64,000 bases of DNA. Origin: Warburgia ugandensis. Taxonomy: Eukaryota > Streptophyta > Magnoliopsida > Canellales > Canellaceae. The notes beneath the pieces are model-generated. The model ran no database searches. It saw only the letters and a list, made by a program, of their open reading frames with translations, and was not told the DNA's origin. Positions 13,970 through 26,880 of this stretch are shown in pieces. The translations under genes were made by a program, and so were the position numbers. Numbering within the stretch: position 1 is the first letter of the stretch; each line of letters opens with the position of its first letter. The stretch lies in contig CP141138.1 in the NCBI GenBank assembly GCA_035236585.1, forward strand, positions 25,555,437-25,619,436. Direction: 5' to 3'.

Positions 13970-14455
13970 CAAACTGTCCAATATTTTAACACATATAAGA
14001 TGATTCTTCAAAAACTATCTTATATACAAAAATATTTAAGATGGTTTGATAGAAACAGTCTTATGTTATTCAAATAAAATTAGGGTGAGAGAGAGACATA
14101 TTGAGGGAGTATATAGGATAGTTCTCAAATAGCTGTGCTATATCAGAAGAATGGTATATGATACTTTCTAAAAACCATCCTATATAGTAAAAATATAGAA
14201 AATATAGGACAACTTTTCATAAATAGCCCTATATTGTTTATTATAATCCCAAGAATAGGGGAAAACTACTATAAATGTCATTACAGAGAATATAGGATGG
14301 TTGTTGAATAACTGTCCTATATTAGAATATATATCCTAAAAATATAGGATGGTTTTTTGCCAACCATCCAATATTGATTAATATAGAGGACGGTTTTTTC
14401 ATTAGTTGTCCTATATATTAACCAATATAGGACAGTTCTCAAAAAACTATCCTAT
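13970..14455. repeat. Internal array of sub-terminal-type repeats in CACTA-1
   Basis: About ten alternating direct and inverted copies of a TATAGGATGGTTTTT / AAAAACCATCCTATAT unit. The same unit recurs at 18,640-18,900 near the right end. Its position between the two genes is unusual for a single CACTA element. Confidence 0.75.
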
Positions 14456-14673
14456 ATACCCCCATCTCTCCCCTGCCACCCCTACCCCCCAATGAAAAAA
14501 TCAAAACCCTCCTCAGTGATATCAAAACCCAAGAGAAGAAGAAGGAGAAGAAGAAGAGGAAGAATAAGGAAAAGAAGAAAAGATAGAGAGAGGGGGACGG
14601 TGGGGGACAAAGAACATGCACATGCCCCACCTTGCTACTACTTGACACAAGGAGAGAGAAGAAGAAGAAGAAA

Positions 14674-14674
<1 letters not shown>

Positions 14675-14741
<67 letters not shown>
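14675..14741. repeat. (GA)n microsatellite with flanking GAA-rich tract
   Basis: About 67 bp of GA preceded by GAA-rich sequence from 14,530. It gives spurious Arg-Glu and Leu-Ser ORFs on both strands. A CT run also follows at 14,795-14,812. Confidence 0.97.
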
Positions 14742-14743
<2 letters not shown>

Positions 14744-15619
14744 AAGGGCATGCCCCCACCTTGCTCGTTGTCGTTTTTCTCCCTTTAGGTAGCCTCTCTC
14801 TCTCTCTCTCTTGATTTTCTTATGCACATGCTTCTTAGAATTTCAATTTTCATTCAAAAAGGTACCCAACAAATAACTTCAAGTCAACTACTTGTCATTG
14901 TTCACATGAATAACAACTATATTTTGATTATGTTCAAGAGCACTTTGTGCATAACTTCCTACTTCATTAATCAATGTAAATCTCAAAACTAATGGTGTTA
15001 GATAGAAGACATTGAGAATAAGAACACCCAAGTCTTAGATTTTCAATTTTCATTGAAAGGCATCCAACAAAGAGTTTAAAGTTTGCTACTTGTTGTTGCA
15101 TGAATAGTACTTATATTTTTCTTATTCTTTAAACTTGAATTTTCCTTGATTTATTATCTTTTTGACTAATCCAAAGCATATGTTCTAATTTGTGTTAAGA
15201 AGAGTTTTTAGTGAGAAATCAAAGTTTAAATTATTGAATTTCATTGAAGAAAGTTAATAAGTACTGTTAAGCAAGTTAGTGAATAGGGCATGTTTGCAAT
15301 TGAATATCTCACTAATGGTTAGTTTAAAATCTAACCATACCATTAGAGTCCTGGTTGTCAAAATGTGTTAGATACCAAGTTTCATTGTCGACAACTTAAT
15401 CACGTCTACATGTATGATGAGACAGTCTGTTAATATATTTTGTTATTTAAAAAAATAGTTTGTCAAGTAAATTGAATCACATGTGTTAAATGCATAATTC
15501 AAAAAAATAAGGGAGACTCAATTAATTTTTTATAGGAATGTTGACACTTTGATTTTTAAAATAAGGGAGACTCTAGGCATTTTATACTTTGTTTCACATG
15601 CTATTTATGATGGTTAAGT

Positions 15620-18345
15620 TTCATATTTAACTATAAGTATGAATAGAAAAAGGAAAAGAACCCAATCTGGGAAAAGGAAAAGAAGGAAGCATATGTGAGT
15701 TTGACTACATCTAACTTTATGTATTTACCTATAATCTTAGCTCTAAAAATATTCTAAAATAAACTTTGGTTGTTGTTTTCTAAATGGAATGTGAATAAAA
15801 TAAACATCATGAAGAACAATCATGCATGGGTACACTTGTTAAGAGAAAGAGCAAAGGGCCCATAAAAATTGACCATATCATTAAGAGAAAGTTAAAGGGA
15901 ATAAAAGAGACAATATTATTTAACAATAGAGGGAAAGCGATAGGTGGTAGTGCACATTCATATACCAGTTTCATTTGCTTCACCATTGGAAGCATTTTGT
16001 TAGTCTCAATGACTGATTGGATATATGTGTCACCATCAATATAAGATACAATATGTGAATGTATATAAATGCTTGCTACATATAGCATACTATGTGCCTT
16101 ATCTTGTTTTATTTTAGATAAACTAATGTGCTTGTTTTTACTTTATAATCTGCATTTGACGTCACTAATGAGTGCAAAAAGAATGATCTACAAGTGGCCA
16201 GTAAACAATAGAGGAAATGAAAGAGTGAGATTGCAAGAAAACGCATACTTTTAAGTGCTCATAATCTGTCAAGATTTCACACTGTCCCTGAGTTGTATTC
16301 TAGCATCATTGACTAGGATACATGGAATCAATTTGTACAAATCCGCTTGTCTTCTGATTTTGAGGTAATTACAACTAAACTAAAGTTCAATCCCTCTAAT
16401 TGTAAAAGTCAATTGTTCTTAATTACATGTTCCTTTGAGTTGTAAGCAAAGTGTATGAAAGGACAAATGGTGTGTGCCCCACTAATCATATCATATGCCG
16501 CACCACCTCTCTAGGTTTGATTATGCAGTGTTAGAAGAATAAGAAGCATATGTCACAATTTATATATACTTAAATATATTAGACTTTTATTTTATTAACT
16601 CTGATTTAGTATCTCTCTTGACAGCAAAAGAAGGCTCAGATCATGGAGCCCATTGACTGTGCCCTTCTATAGAAAATGGTGTATTCACAAGGGCATAACT
16701 CTCATACCTTCACTAATGAAAATGTTTCCTTAGTTGCTTCATGAATTGTAAGTGGATTTCCATGTCTACCTTGGCATCTCTCGAGTCACCAGAAGAAAGA
16801 GCAACTACAGGGACTCGAAGCAACACTGCTGCAAAGAGGGACATCCTGTATAGGGCTACAAGCAATAAGAACGAGCACCCTAGTCGAGTAAGGGCCCAAG
16901 GCCATGATGTGGTTCTTTTCAAATTCTTCCTTAAATCAAAGAATACTCAAAAGAATGGAAGGAGAAAATGCTCAAGAATTTATACAAGAAGGTAAAGAAT
17001 GATTCATATAAGGACTTCTAAAATTTGAGAAGTTCGTAGAACCCCATCTCACCATAGCTGTAGTGCTTCATCTGAAGCAGAGGTGGAGAAGTAACTCTTC
17101 AAATGAGATATCTCAATTAAGGAGGTATTATCGGCATGTTTACTTTTTCAATGTTCAATTATTTAGTAATGTTTCACTCATTCTCATGTATATGTTATTT
17201 CTGACTTGTAGGTGAGTTAGTGCATGCTAGAGTCACATACAGCTGACAACTATACCACTGTGGTTACACTATATGAGATTCTTTCTATCATATTGCACCT
17301 CAAGTTGAGGCATCCATAGACTAAGCTTGTGTGCATTGTACTGCCTCAAACCAAATGCCCCTTACCATTTCCAATAGAAGTGGATGATATTCACATTATT
17401 GGCGATGCAATTGGATATCATGTGGCTTGACTAGAGAAGTATATTAAAGCAATGTCATCCATGGTATGTATATGGTGTTATAACATCATTTTCAACAATA
17501 TTTTTAAGGCCTCAGCTAAATTTTTAACATTATCTATACCTAACACACCTTCATTCCTAAGGAGATTGTACAGATTAATCAATGAAGATAAGGAAATCAG
17601 CCTTGTGAGGATAGAAGTTTGTGTGCTTGACAATGACATAATTGAGGTTCCAATCATGAAAGATGACCTCTTAACCATATGTAATATGGCTCAACTAGGA
17701 TACACATACATCATCAATTATATCAAGTATGTCATGTAATTGCTCTAAAAAGAATCAAATTGAAATTACTTATTAATAGGACATGATAAATATTCGACAT
17801 TAAGTTTTGTAGGTCATTGCGTGATAAATTCCAAAGGGTAGAGGTCAAGGACATTTACAAATTCCTTGACTATGTTGCCATCTCTGCACTAGAGCATTTT
17901 CCCATGAAAAAATAAATATAAGATATCATATCTAAGTTCTTGCGTTGTAAGAAGGGGCAGGCCTTACTGATTCCCTACAATAGTAGGTAAGTTATCACAT
18001 ATCTTACTAAATTATGTCATTTAATAAATATAAATATTTATATAAGTTTTATTTGAATGATTGTGTCTATAAGTCTTATTGGATGTTGCTAGCTTTGGAT
18101 GTGCATGGTGGACATGCATTGTTCTTTTATTCTTGTGGAGAGCACATTTGTGGCCCTATGATGAAAATGATCAACAAGGAAGTCTTTATTATTTCATTCA
18201 TTTTAGTAGCTGCACAGCTGTAAGCTATTCTATTATTGATATTTAATGCTTTTTACTTATATATGTGTAGTGCATGGTATGAACGAGCATATGTAAACCC
18301 CCCAGCAAAACTTTCTTGGAAAAGAATTAAGGTAAAGTTTACTAG
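15620..18345 (+). pseudogene. CACTA second gene (ptta/En/Spm-type) with C48-peptidase-like end, broken
   Basis: Remnant of the second gene common in plant CACTA elements. Readable pieces in order: a basic stretch KRKRTQSGKRKRRKHM (~15,650); an ORF at 15,826-16,044 with ILFNNRGKAIGGSAHSYTSF, resembling the 'G.A.G.....F..' block of ptta-type proteins; PLPFPIEVDDIHIIGDAIGY (~17,355); LRRLYRLINEDKEISLVRIE (~17,560) then DDLLTICNMAQLGYTYI; and YWMLLALDVHGGHALFFYS (~18,075), which matches the histidine-tryptophan block of Ulp1/C48-like peptidases, with Y where H is usual. The same blocks occur reversed at 38,390-40,330. Introns cannot be told from decay here. Function of this protein in transposition is not established. 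Confidence 0.65.
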
Positions 18346-18639
18346 TTTTTTAGTATAATTTATAACATAAAATTACAATTAGACATGAAATTTAGAGTGT
18401 GGGTATTATATTCTAAGATATATGTGCTTTCTTTATTTCAATGACGTGTGTATGGAGAAGTTCAATGTAGAATGTTAGAAGTGAATATATGTTGTAGAAT
18501 AATTGGAGCCTACAGAAATGAAGTGAATGTGTCGGTTATTTAGTGATAGTGATTGTTGAATGTATTTTAAACTACAAAGTATGGGAAGAATGTACCAACA
18601 GAAACCAACAAAAAATACAAAAAATTTGTAGGAAGTTTA

Positions 18640-19115
18640 CATACTATATAGGATGATTTTCAAAAAAGCATTACAGAAATTGTGCAGGAAATTTACATAC
18701 TATATAGGACAATTTTTAGAAAACCATCTTATATTTAATATATGATAGGATATTTTTCCAAAAACCATCCTATATTACACATGTAATATAAAATAGATTT
18801 CTAAAAACCATCCTATATTACTCAAGTAATATAATATGATTTTTGAAAAAAAAATTCTTAAAATATTAATGAAATATAGGATAGTTTTTTAATGAATGGT
18901 CCTATTATATTAAATAAGATTATTTTTGAAACTGTCTTATATTATTAATATAAGCCAATTTGTTAAACCATCTTATATTTTTTGAAATTTATAACATAGT
19001 TAGAAAATACCTAATATTAAATATAAAACATCTTATGTTTGTCTTTATTTTATAAGATGGCTAGGTATAAGATGTTTTTTAACTGTCTTGTATATGTGTT
19101 TTTAACCATCTTAAA
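18640..19115. repeat. Right sub-terminal repeats of CACTA-1
   Basis: Many diverged copies of TATAGGATGATTTTCAAAA / AAAACCATCCTATATTA and of TATAAGATGG..AACCATCTTA units on both strands up to the right end of the element. Confidence 0.8.
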
Positions 19116-20235
19116 AATTACATGCTTTAGTAATAGAGGCCTGCATAAGACTTCTTTCTTACATTCTCTCTCCGACTCAACAAAAGGGACCACCAAAGGT
19201 GAGTACAAAATTTCCATGCAAAGGTGATATTTCCCTCTCAATTCCACCTAAATTGCAAGGAGAAATAATGAGAATTGGTGGAGAAAAAGAAGGAGAAGAA
19301 GAGAGAGACAATTTATAAGAAATCTACTATTGAAATTCATCTTAGTTTCTAAGAACTTAATGGACAAGATCTATCTTTATTGATACACCTTCTAAGCATC
19401 CAATGGATACTTACTCAAGCAAGGATAGACCAATGAGAAGTCAGACTGCAATGGAGACCAAACTAAGAGCCCATTAGGGGAGATTTCTATTATGGGCTGC
19501 CCATCTCTTTACGAGGAAAAAGCTCCTACTTTCAAGGATGAATATTCCCACTTTGGTGGAATGCTATTGGCTGGAAAAATTTATGGTGGCTAGGAGAAAA
19601 AGAAGAAACACTAAAAGTGGATAAGAAAATCTCAATTAAATCTAGGCCATCCACTCTAGGGTAGTCCAATCCACCAATGGAGAGTAAAGAAGCCTTAAGG
19701 AAGATCTTTTTGGATAAAACACTTCAACCAAATCTCGGCCACTCAAGTTATGGCAATGATTATCTAAGGGCTCGGAATGAAGCAAAGAAAATATGCAAAT
19801 TCAACCACCTCGTCCTTATTGAAAAGATAAATCAAAACCCTAAGTAGGAAAGATCTCCACTGTGACACCTCGAGTTTTTCATGAAAATTTTTCGCATTTA
19901 TTTTGGAAAGGTGGAGCACCAATATTTTTAGAAATTCAAAAACAGTGGAAAACATGTTCTTTGAAATTCATTTTCCCTAAAACCTAGATGTCACATTTAT
20001 ACTCACACTATACATATATATAGTTTTTCTAGAAGATAGATATTCCTTTCTTAAAACAAGACCCATCTAGTGGTTCACTTGTACAACCCCTATAACATTG
20101 TATTAAATGTCCAATATCACAATTCAAATGATTAACTACATGATACAAAAGCTTTAATAAAATGTATACCTAAGCATAGAAGTATGGTTGTTGTATTCCT
20201 CTTCTTATGTACATCTTCTCCTATCTATCTATATC

Positions 20236-20272
20236 TGAGATATTGTAAACATAAAATATTTACAATATCTCA
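20236..20272 (-). other. LTR hairpin, copy E (compensated variant)
   Basis: Perfect 14-bp stem, TGAGATATTGTAAA (20,236-20,249) with TTTACAATATCTCA (20,259-20,272), 9-nt loop. On the transcript strand it follows AGCTTGTTGAG, as in copy C (AGCTTGCTGAG), so the position is homologous. Three stem pairs differ from A/C/D and all three remain paired. Confidence 0.88.
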
Positions 20273-22455
20273 ACAAGCTATACTTGGTAGGGGAGTTTAA
20301 GAAGCATATTAAATCTTAAGATCCATTAATTATTCCATAGTAATTAGAATATTTATTTTCATAGCAATTATATTGAATTGGATTTACTGTATATTGCACA
20401 TTTCAATAATTCATTTATAAACTAAATATCTACATGTTTCATAATCATTAACAATCCATTGATAAATCATTTATTAAGATGTTTCGTAATCATTAACAAT
20501 CCATTGATACATCAATTATTAACACGTCTCATAATTATCAATATATATACATGTTTCATAAATATAAGTAATCTATTGATTTATCAAACATCTTTAATTA
20601 TTATTTGTTATCTAAATAAACTAATCCAAATCCATGAACCATACTCTACATAACAGTTCTCCCATTCTTATACCCATATGAAACTTATATGAAATTACAC
20701 CCTCAATCATATACATATAACATACATACACATATATGGAAATTGTTAAAGACATAAAAAATTATGATATAATCAATATCATTTAATTTACATTCTCAGA
20801 CTATACTGGGTTTCAGAATCATACCCCTCATCATGTGGGGTTCATAATTATCCAGCTTCTGCTAGTATATTAATATAATCCTCGTGCCCCTCACTATACC
20901 GGATCCACAATCCTTTAGCCATTGCTGGGAAAACAATACAAGGCACATCATCATGCCATGTCTTATAAGGCATCTCAAAATGCCATCATATAAGCACCAT
21001 AGTGCATCAAATATAAGGACTACTATGCATGCAGTCAGAATCCATACAGCGTGCCTGGATAATTGTTCACAATATCCATGTCCGCATGGGGAGAGCCATG
21101 GCTGTCATAGTGGCGGCCTTTCCGTGATTGCCCCACCCAACTTTTAGCAACACATAGTGCATGGTATCCATAACATAATAAATTTCAAAGAGTGGGTGGC
21201 CAAACCCTCATAACTCTCCTGGCATAGCATCCCCAGGCCCACGCCTGTCTAAAACAAAACTCTTAGGCCTCCATGCTCGAATGTAAAATAATCATAATAG
21301 CAGGCAATTTGCCTACTCATATATTTCATAACAACAATAACATCCTCACTTATTTGGTGATAACCCACTAATGATGTATCCTATAAACCTAGATTCATAC
21401 ATCATCAATACTGACATGGTACCCATGTACCATAAACATAACTTTACAACTCACGTACATGATGTACAAGGCATAAGCCTCAATTATAACGTGTAATTCT
21501 TTTAATTAACATTATTTTCATCATTATAATTTAGAGCATATCGAATATCAATCATACCATTTTAGTTTCATAACATCCATAATTAGAAATAAGATCATGT
21601 TTAGAACATGCATCTTATGATTTAGACATGCCGTCTTAAATTTCTGCCTACCTCGTGTGATGCGTTCATCGGATTTCACTACCTCTAATCACCCTCTTCT
21701 TCACGATCGACTACACATACTTCAATCTATTCAATGCATAAAAACTCTTTTCTTAATACATTCACTTACACAGAGATATTTAGACTTAATTATGATCATA
21801 ATTTTAAAAATTCGATTCAATCCAAGGCCTGGATCATCATTAAAGGATCTTTACATGGATGATCAAGACTTATGTGAGTTGATCATGACTTCTATGGATG
21901 TCTGTCCTTTGTTTAGGGTTGAGATCTATTGTTGGATTTGTGTGGACATCTAACTTGTGTTTTTCATCAGATTACATGGTCATATTTAACTAATTTAAGG
22001 GTCTACATTGGTCGGATAGACCATTTTTAGCTTTGGATTGATGATCGAAACTCATCTGTGGGGTCTAATGGTTGATCCGATGTCAACCAATCACTGTTTG
22101 AATAGTGAAAAATTGGACGGCTGAAATTTCTTGATAGCTTCTCATCCAAATTACACCATTCTAGTCACATCCTAGCTAATTCAAGGTCGTAAGATTCATC
22201 CGTGGTGTCTAATCATCAATTGGATATCAAGAAGTTACTACTTAAACAGTAACATATCGGATGATCCAAAGCGTTCGATTTGTTTTCTAGCACAGATTAC
22301 AAATTCAACCAAATATAACTTCTCTCGAGTATAGATCTATCCACTACTAAAAATGGATTAACAAGTCAATGGCTGAATTATCATTCAAACTTAGATTTCA
22401 AATAAAATGATACAAATTTAGCAAAATTCAACAAATCAGGAATAGGGTTCCACAA

Positions 22456-22467
22456 ATCTTACCTTCA
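22456..22467 (-). other. Splice-donor-like site in LTR E
   Basis: Minus strand reads ATGAAG|GTAAGA, close to the plant 5' splice consensus AG|GTAAGT. Sites of the same form lie in copies C (55,626/55,627) and D (61,216). Confidence 0.35.
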
Positions 22468-24924
22468 TAGTGTGTTTCCAGGCTTCCTCCAACCTTGGAT
22501 GAGCTAGATTGACCTTAATTTCAGTTGAACCCTCTTTGATCTCATCGCAAAGTAGTTTCCCCCCTCAATCGATGGCCTAAATCATTCCAGATCTCATCAT
22601 AGCCATGTGGTTCATGTTCTCCTAAGCCAGTCATGGAAGATGACTAGCGTGGATCAAGGATTTGAGCTACCATTGTCTCTGTGATGGCTTGCAAACTCCA
22701 GCCAGTTGCCAAACCCCAGTTTCCTCCTCTGATTGAAGTAGAACCAATGGGCTTTTGCCCTAAACTTTGAGGTGAGCATGGTGGGGACTTTAGATTTGAA
22801 ATCCGAGCCCCCAATTATTGTCGGAGAGCTTCTCATCTTCCAGCGACATGGAAACCCCCTAAAACCCCTTTTTCTTCTTCTTCTCTGACGTGCAGGTTCC
22901 TTTCCTCTCTTCTCCTTCCTCTTCCCTCTTCCCTCTTCTTCTTCTTCTTCTTCTTCTTCTTCCCCCTCTCTTCTTTCCCGTTTTCCCTTCCTCCCCATCT
23001 GATTCTATCAAGTTTTGGGAACAGACCCTAGGTTTCACTTAAGTGGGGGGGTGCCGTTATCAAATGTGCCCCCCCTCCTTTTGTTATTTTAATTTTGTTT
23101 TGTTTTATTTATTGTAAAGTTTCATAATGGTGTTTTTACTATTCTAAACACCATGATATCAGTCAAAGTAAAGGTAAGACATACTAATGATATTTTTTTA
23201 ACTCCATTGACTATTACATTCCAACTCCTACAAGTGGGGCCCACTTAGCAAAATTACTAAAATACCCTTTTGTAAGAAAATTACCGTTTTTCATCCAATA
23301 TCCGATTTTAGCGAACTTAGTGTAGTTGGATTCGTATCAATGAGTAGAATTCAGATTTTATAATTTCAATTTCATGTTCTTAATTGTGACTTAGAAGTCC
23401 CATAACTTCCTCATCCGAACTCCGTTTTTAGCGTTCTTTGGGTCGTTGGATTCCATTTTCTGAGTGCTATCTAATGGTTTTAGTTTTAGTTCCAAATTAT
23501 AATTCTATAAATAGATATACCCCATAAAAACTCATAACCTAATCATAGAATAGTGATATTTTGGGTTGAAATTCATCCATAGTCCGATTTTAGTGTTCTT
23601 TATATCGTTGGACTAACTTTTTTTAGTACATTCCAAACATTCATGTTTCCACTCCAAATTCCATTTCTATATAAAATTTTATTTTCTCTGGGTCAAAATT
23701 CTAATTATATTCTAAAATTTTAATTTCACATAATAATGCCCAGTATAGTATTTATAAAATTTGGGGTTGTTACATCCACCACTCATTATCATCCAAGGGC
23801 ATACATCTATCTCAGATTTTTGAACTTCACACTCATACACCGTTCCTAGCCTCCCACTCTTATTTCTTTCCATTTCCACTTCCTTTCCCTAAATTTTCTC
23901 TCATTCTTCTATCCTCTTTCCTCCATCAGCCTATCCTCTTTCCCACTTTCCCATATTTTCCCATATCATTTCCTTTCCTCTCTTATCACCTTCCTTCTCA
24001 CCTATATCTATATCCCCATGGATTCCACATGCCCCCCTCCCCCCCCCCTTCTAATCCTCCATGCCTTGCTTCAATCCTCACCATCCAATCAAGCATGATC
24101 TCCACCCTCCATTCCCTAATGCTTCCACTCCAAAAATCATTAAATAGTGGTTAGTACAAAGAGATCATCTTTCAAATTTTCATTAAGGGATAAGTTAGGA
24201 GAAATAGAGGGAGGAAGACCACCCTCACTCAAGCTCTCATATGCATCACATGTCCAATCCCATGGAGGAAAAGTAGGGTTCTCAAGCAAACTCCATTTTC
24301 TTCTCTTGTTTTCATTCTTTTTCCTCATTCTCTCCATCTCCATTCATTGATTTTACACGCAATCCCCTTGCTTTCTTAAGCATTGCATGTCCCTTCCATC
24401 TTAGAACATCGCATTCATCTATCAATCATTTGCATCTTTAGTTAATTACATACATCACTTAGAAGAGCATGTATTCACCACAATTTTATTTCTTTTCTTA
24501 TGTTCCACAGATGGCTTTTCTTAGATGATTATTTTGAATAGACTTTTTCCATTCATATGCTTCTTACTCCTCTAAATCACAAGCATTCTCATGCATTAGA
24601 TTATCATGCATAGCCCCATTGAATTTGCATGCATTAGCCTTTGTGTACAATTCCCTTATTTTAATGCTCCACATCCCTTAGTACCTTTGCATTACATTCA
24701 TTATCCTTTTCTTCTTTCATGTATTAACCCTTTAGGAATTGCATGCATAGCTTGCACCACCTTAGGAGTTGCAGCACAAATCTTAGCCACCCCTCCTTCA
24801 TAGGACACTCTATAACCCCTAGCACAAGCACACATCTTCCCCTTCTCTAGCATTGTTCACATAAACTCTCTCCTCCTTCCTCAGTTCCACTCACCATCAC
24901 CTTCACACCCATTCCACCAATCTC

Positions 24925-25062
<138 letters not shown>

Positions 25063-26184
25063 TTCCTCTTTTTTGTACATGCCTCACTCTCCACTTCCAC
25101 TTGTGTACACTTCTTATCACACTTTCTCACTCACATCCATCACATGTATTCTTCTCCTTCATGTTTTCATCTTTTATTTTCCTATTGAATATGGGAATAA
25201 AGGAAAAGGAAAGAAGCCGTGTGCCCTTCTATGGTAGCAGGGAGTCTTTCCACTTCTAGATTAAAGGTTGAGAGGAAACCCAAATCCTTCCATAAAGTGA
25301 CTCAAGTTCTTAGCTAAGGGCATCATTTTGAAGAGTAGGATCACTCCTAAGGTAAAGTACCTATCTCCTTCCTCAACTTCTAAGGCAAGAATAGGTGAGT
25401 CCTAAGCCAAGGATCAATGTATCTCTTTTTCTTCTTTTTTTTCTTCTAAATTCATTCTTAAAGAAGGAAGCATCCTCTATGGTTATCCCTATTTTAAGAA
25501 GAATAGACCTCTAATCCTCTCTTTCCTCCCTCCTTAAGAAGCTACCCTCTATTGTAGAGTATCTAGTTTAGGAGATGCAAACTTTTATTTTATATCTTCC
25601 ATTCCATCTTCCTCTTTTTCTTCTTTTGTAGGTGGTTACATTTTAGGAGAGTTGTTATGCACCTCTTCTCTTGGATGCCCTAGCACTTCATTCCTAAGGA
25701 TCTTTGGAAAGGATTTGATTTTTTTGGTTGGAGGTAAGTTAGTGTACTATGAGTTGAAGAGAAGCCTACATGCTCCTATTGACTAGCACAATAAAAGGTC
25801 CTGTAGTGAAATTCAAGCTTGGAGTTGAAGAAGTTTATTTGTTTTCATTTCTTGTTTTCTTTATTTGCTTATGTAACACTCATTGTACTTGTTCAATTAA
25901 TGAAAGATGTTTTGTAGTTCTTAGTTATTTGCTTTATCCCTTAGTTTGTTAATTTTCTTATTTTCATACCTACTTGCTTTATGTCTTTTATTCCATGCTT
26001 TAATTTGCTTATTAATTTCCTTTTGTAATTTATTTTCTTTAAAGTTAGACTCTTTCATTTTATTGGATTGGCTAGGTTAAAGTAGAAGCAACCAAATTCT
26101 TAATTAAAACATATTAAGCATCCTCGTGAGATCAATGGCTATGATATAATGGACCCATGCACTTGCAATAAATATTAAAGCACA

Positions 26185-26640
26185 TCATATCTTAATGGCA
26201 AACTCCATCTCTCACCTAGGTGGTAAACCAAACAACTCCTCTAGGAATACATCTCCAAACTCCCATACCACATCAATCTCCTCTATGCAGGCAATTAACT
26301 CATCCTAAATCTCCAAGTACGCCACATAAGACTAGCATCCACTAGACAAGAGTTGGGATACTTGACTAATAAAGATGATACTCATGCCTCAAGTATCCAA
26401 CTACCTCATATCTTAATGACAAACTCCATCTCTCGACTAGGTGGTAAACCAAACAACTCCTCTAGGAATACATCTCCAAACTCCCATACCACATCAATCT
26501 CCTCTGTGCAGGCAATTAACTCATCCCGAGTCTCCAAGTACGCCACATAAGACTAGCATCCACTAGACAAGAGTTGGGATACTTGACTAATAAAGATGAT
26601 ACTCATGCCTCAAGTATCCAACTACCCCTAAAACAGCATA
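26185..26640 (-). pseudogene. Ty3/gypsy pol fragment: linker to RT start, tandemly duplicated
   Basis: On the minus strand each copy contains DVFLEELFGLPPSREMEF, the well-known block at the start of gypsy reverse transcriptase. The segment is present twice in tandem, units 26,186-26,406 and 26,407-26,626, with a 221-bp period and only a few differences. As 221 is not a multiple of three, the duplication breaks the reading frame. The catalytic RT core (YxDD) is absent because the element stops at 26,185, exactly where LTR R2 ends. Confidence 0.75.
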
Positions 26641-26880
26641 GACTCTCCATCTAGAGTGTACAAAGTTGCCTACTACTTTCTACAATCAACTAATGCTCTA
26701 TGCTCCATCAACCAATACATACCTAGGATGATGTCAAAGTCTAACATCCTTAGGATAATCAAATATGCTCTGAGTCTCTTATTTGAGACAATCAAGGGCT
26801 CATCCTATATAAACTCCCAAACAATAATTAGATCACCCACTAGAGTACTAACCTTCAAAAGAAATCCTAGTAAATGTTAA
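26640..26880 (-). pseudogene. Ty3/gypsy retropepsin fragment
   Basis: Minus-strand translation gives a segment ending in DFDIILGMYWLMEHRALVDC, the C-terminal half of the aspartic protease of plant gypsy elements (family form FDVILGMDWL..H.A..DC), with D replaced by Y in GMDWL. Two stops follow DCRK. The active-site DTG part lies further upstream and is not recognisable. It is continuous with the RT-start fragment to its left, in the usual protease-RT order. Confidence 0.7.

Larger units (their letters stand above)
9779..19136 (+). mobile_element. CACTA-1 (En/Spm-type) DNA transposon, degenerate
   Basis: About 9.4-kb element nested in LTR R2. The ends are weak terminal inverted repeats: TACTACTAAAA at 9,779 and a TTTAGTAAT end near 19,128-19,136, differing from canonical CACTA. 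Both flanks carry sub-terminal repeats based on AACCATCTTATAT and its complement. Inside, on the + strand, are a broken tnp2 transposase (10,600-13,752) and a broken second gene with a C48-peptidase-like end (15,620-18,345), the usual order in plant CACTA elements. The exact ends and the 3-bp target duplication are not clean (GAG/AGG nearby). Not autonomous as it stands. Confidence 0.8.
19861..23774 (-). mobile_element. Solo LTR E, family L, TSD TCCAC
   Basis: A 3,914-bp LTR with TGTGACACC at one end and GGTTGTTACA at the other, flanked by a perfect 5-bp target duplication TCCAC (19,856-19,860 and 23,775-23,779). Removing it with one TCCAC rejoins LTR R2 in the order seen in R1. The family L landmarks are in reverse order: hairpin at 20,236, the cassette with GTGGGTGGCC at 20,820-21,250, a splice-donor-like site at 22,462 and the A/T-rich 5' end. 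It is more diverged from C and D than they are from each other. The ORF-like Glu-rich frame at 22,654-22,998 is a CTT-repeat artefact. No internal retroelement sequence remains. Confidence 0.92.

Noticed and set aside
14439..14827. Overlapping Leu-Ser and Arg-Glu ORFs on both strands
   Set aside because: Caused by the (GA)n and GAA-rich tract inside CACTA-1.
22654..22998. 114-residue Glu/Arg-rich ORF on the minus strand
   Set aside because: Built on a CTT/CT-rich tract inside solo LTR E.
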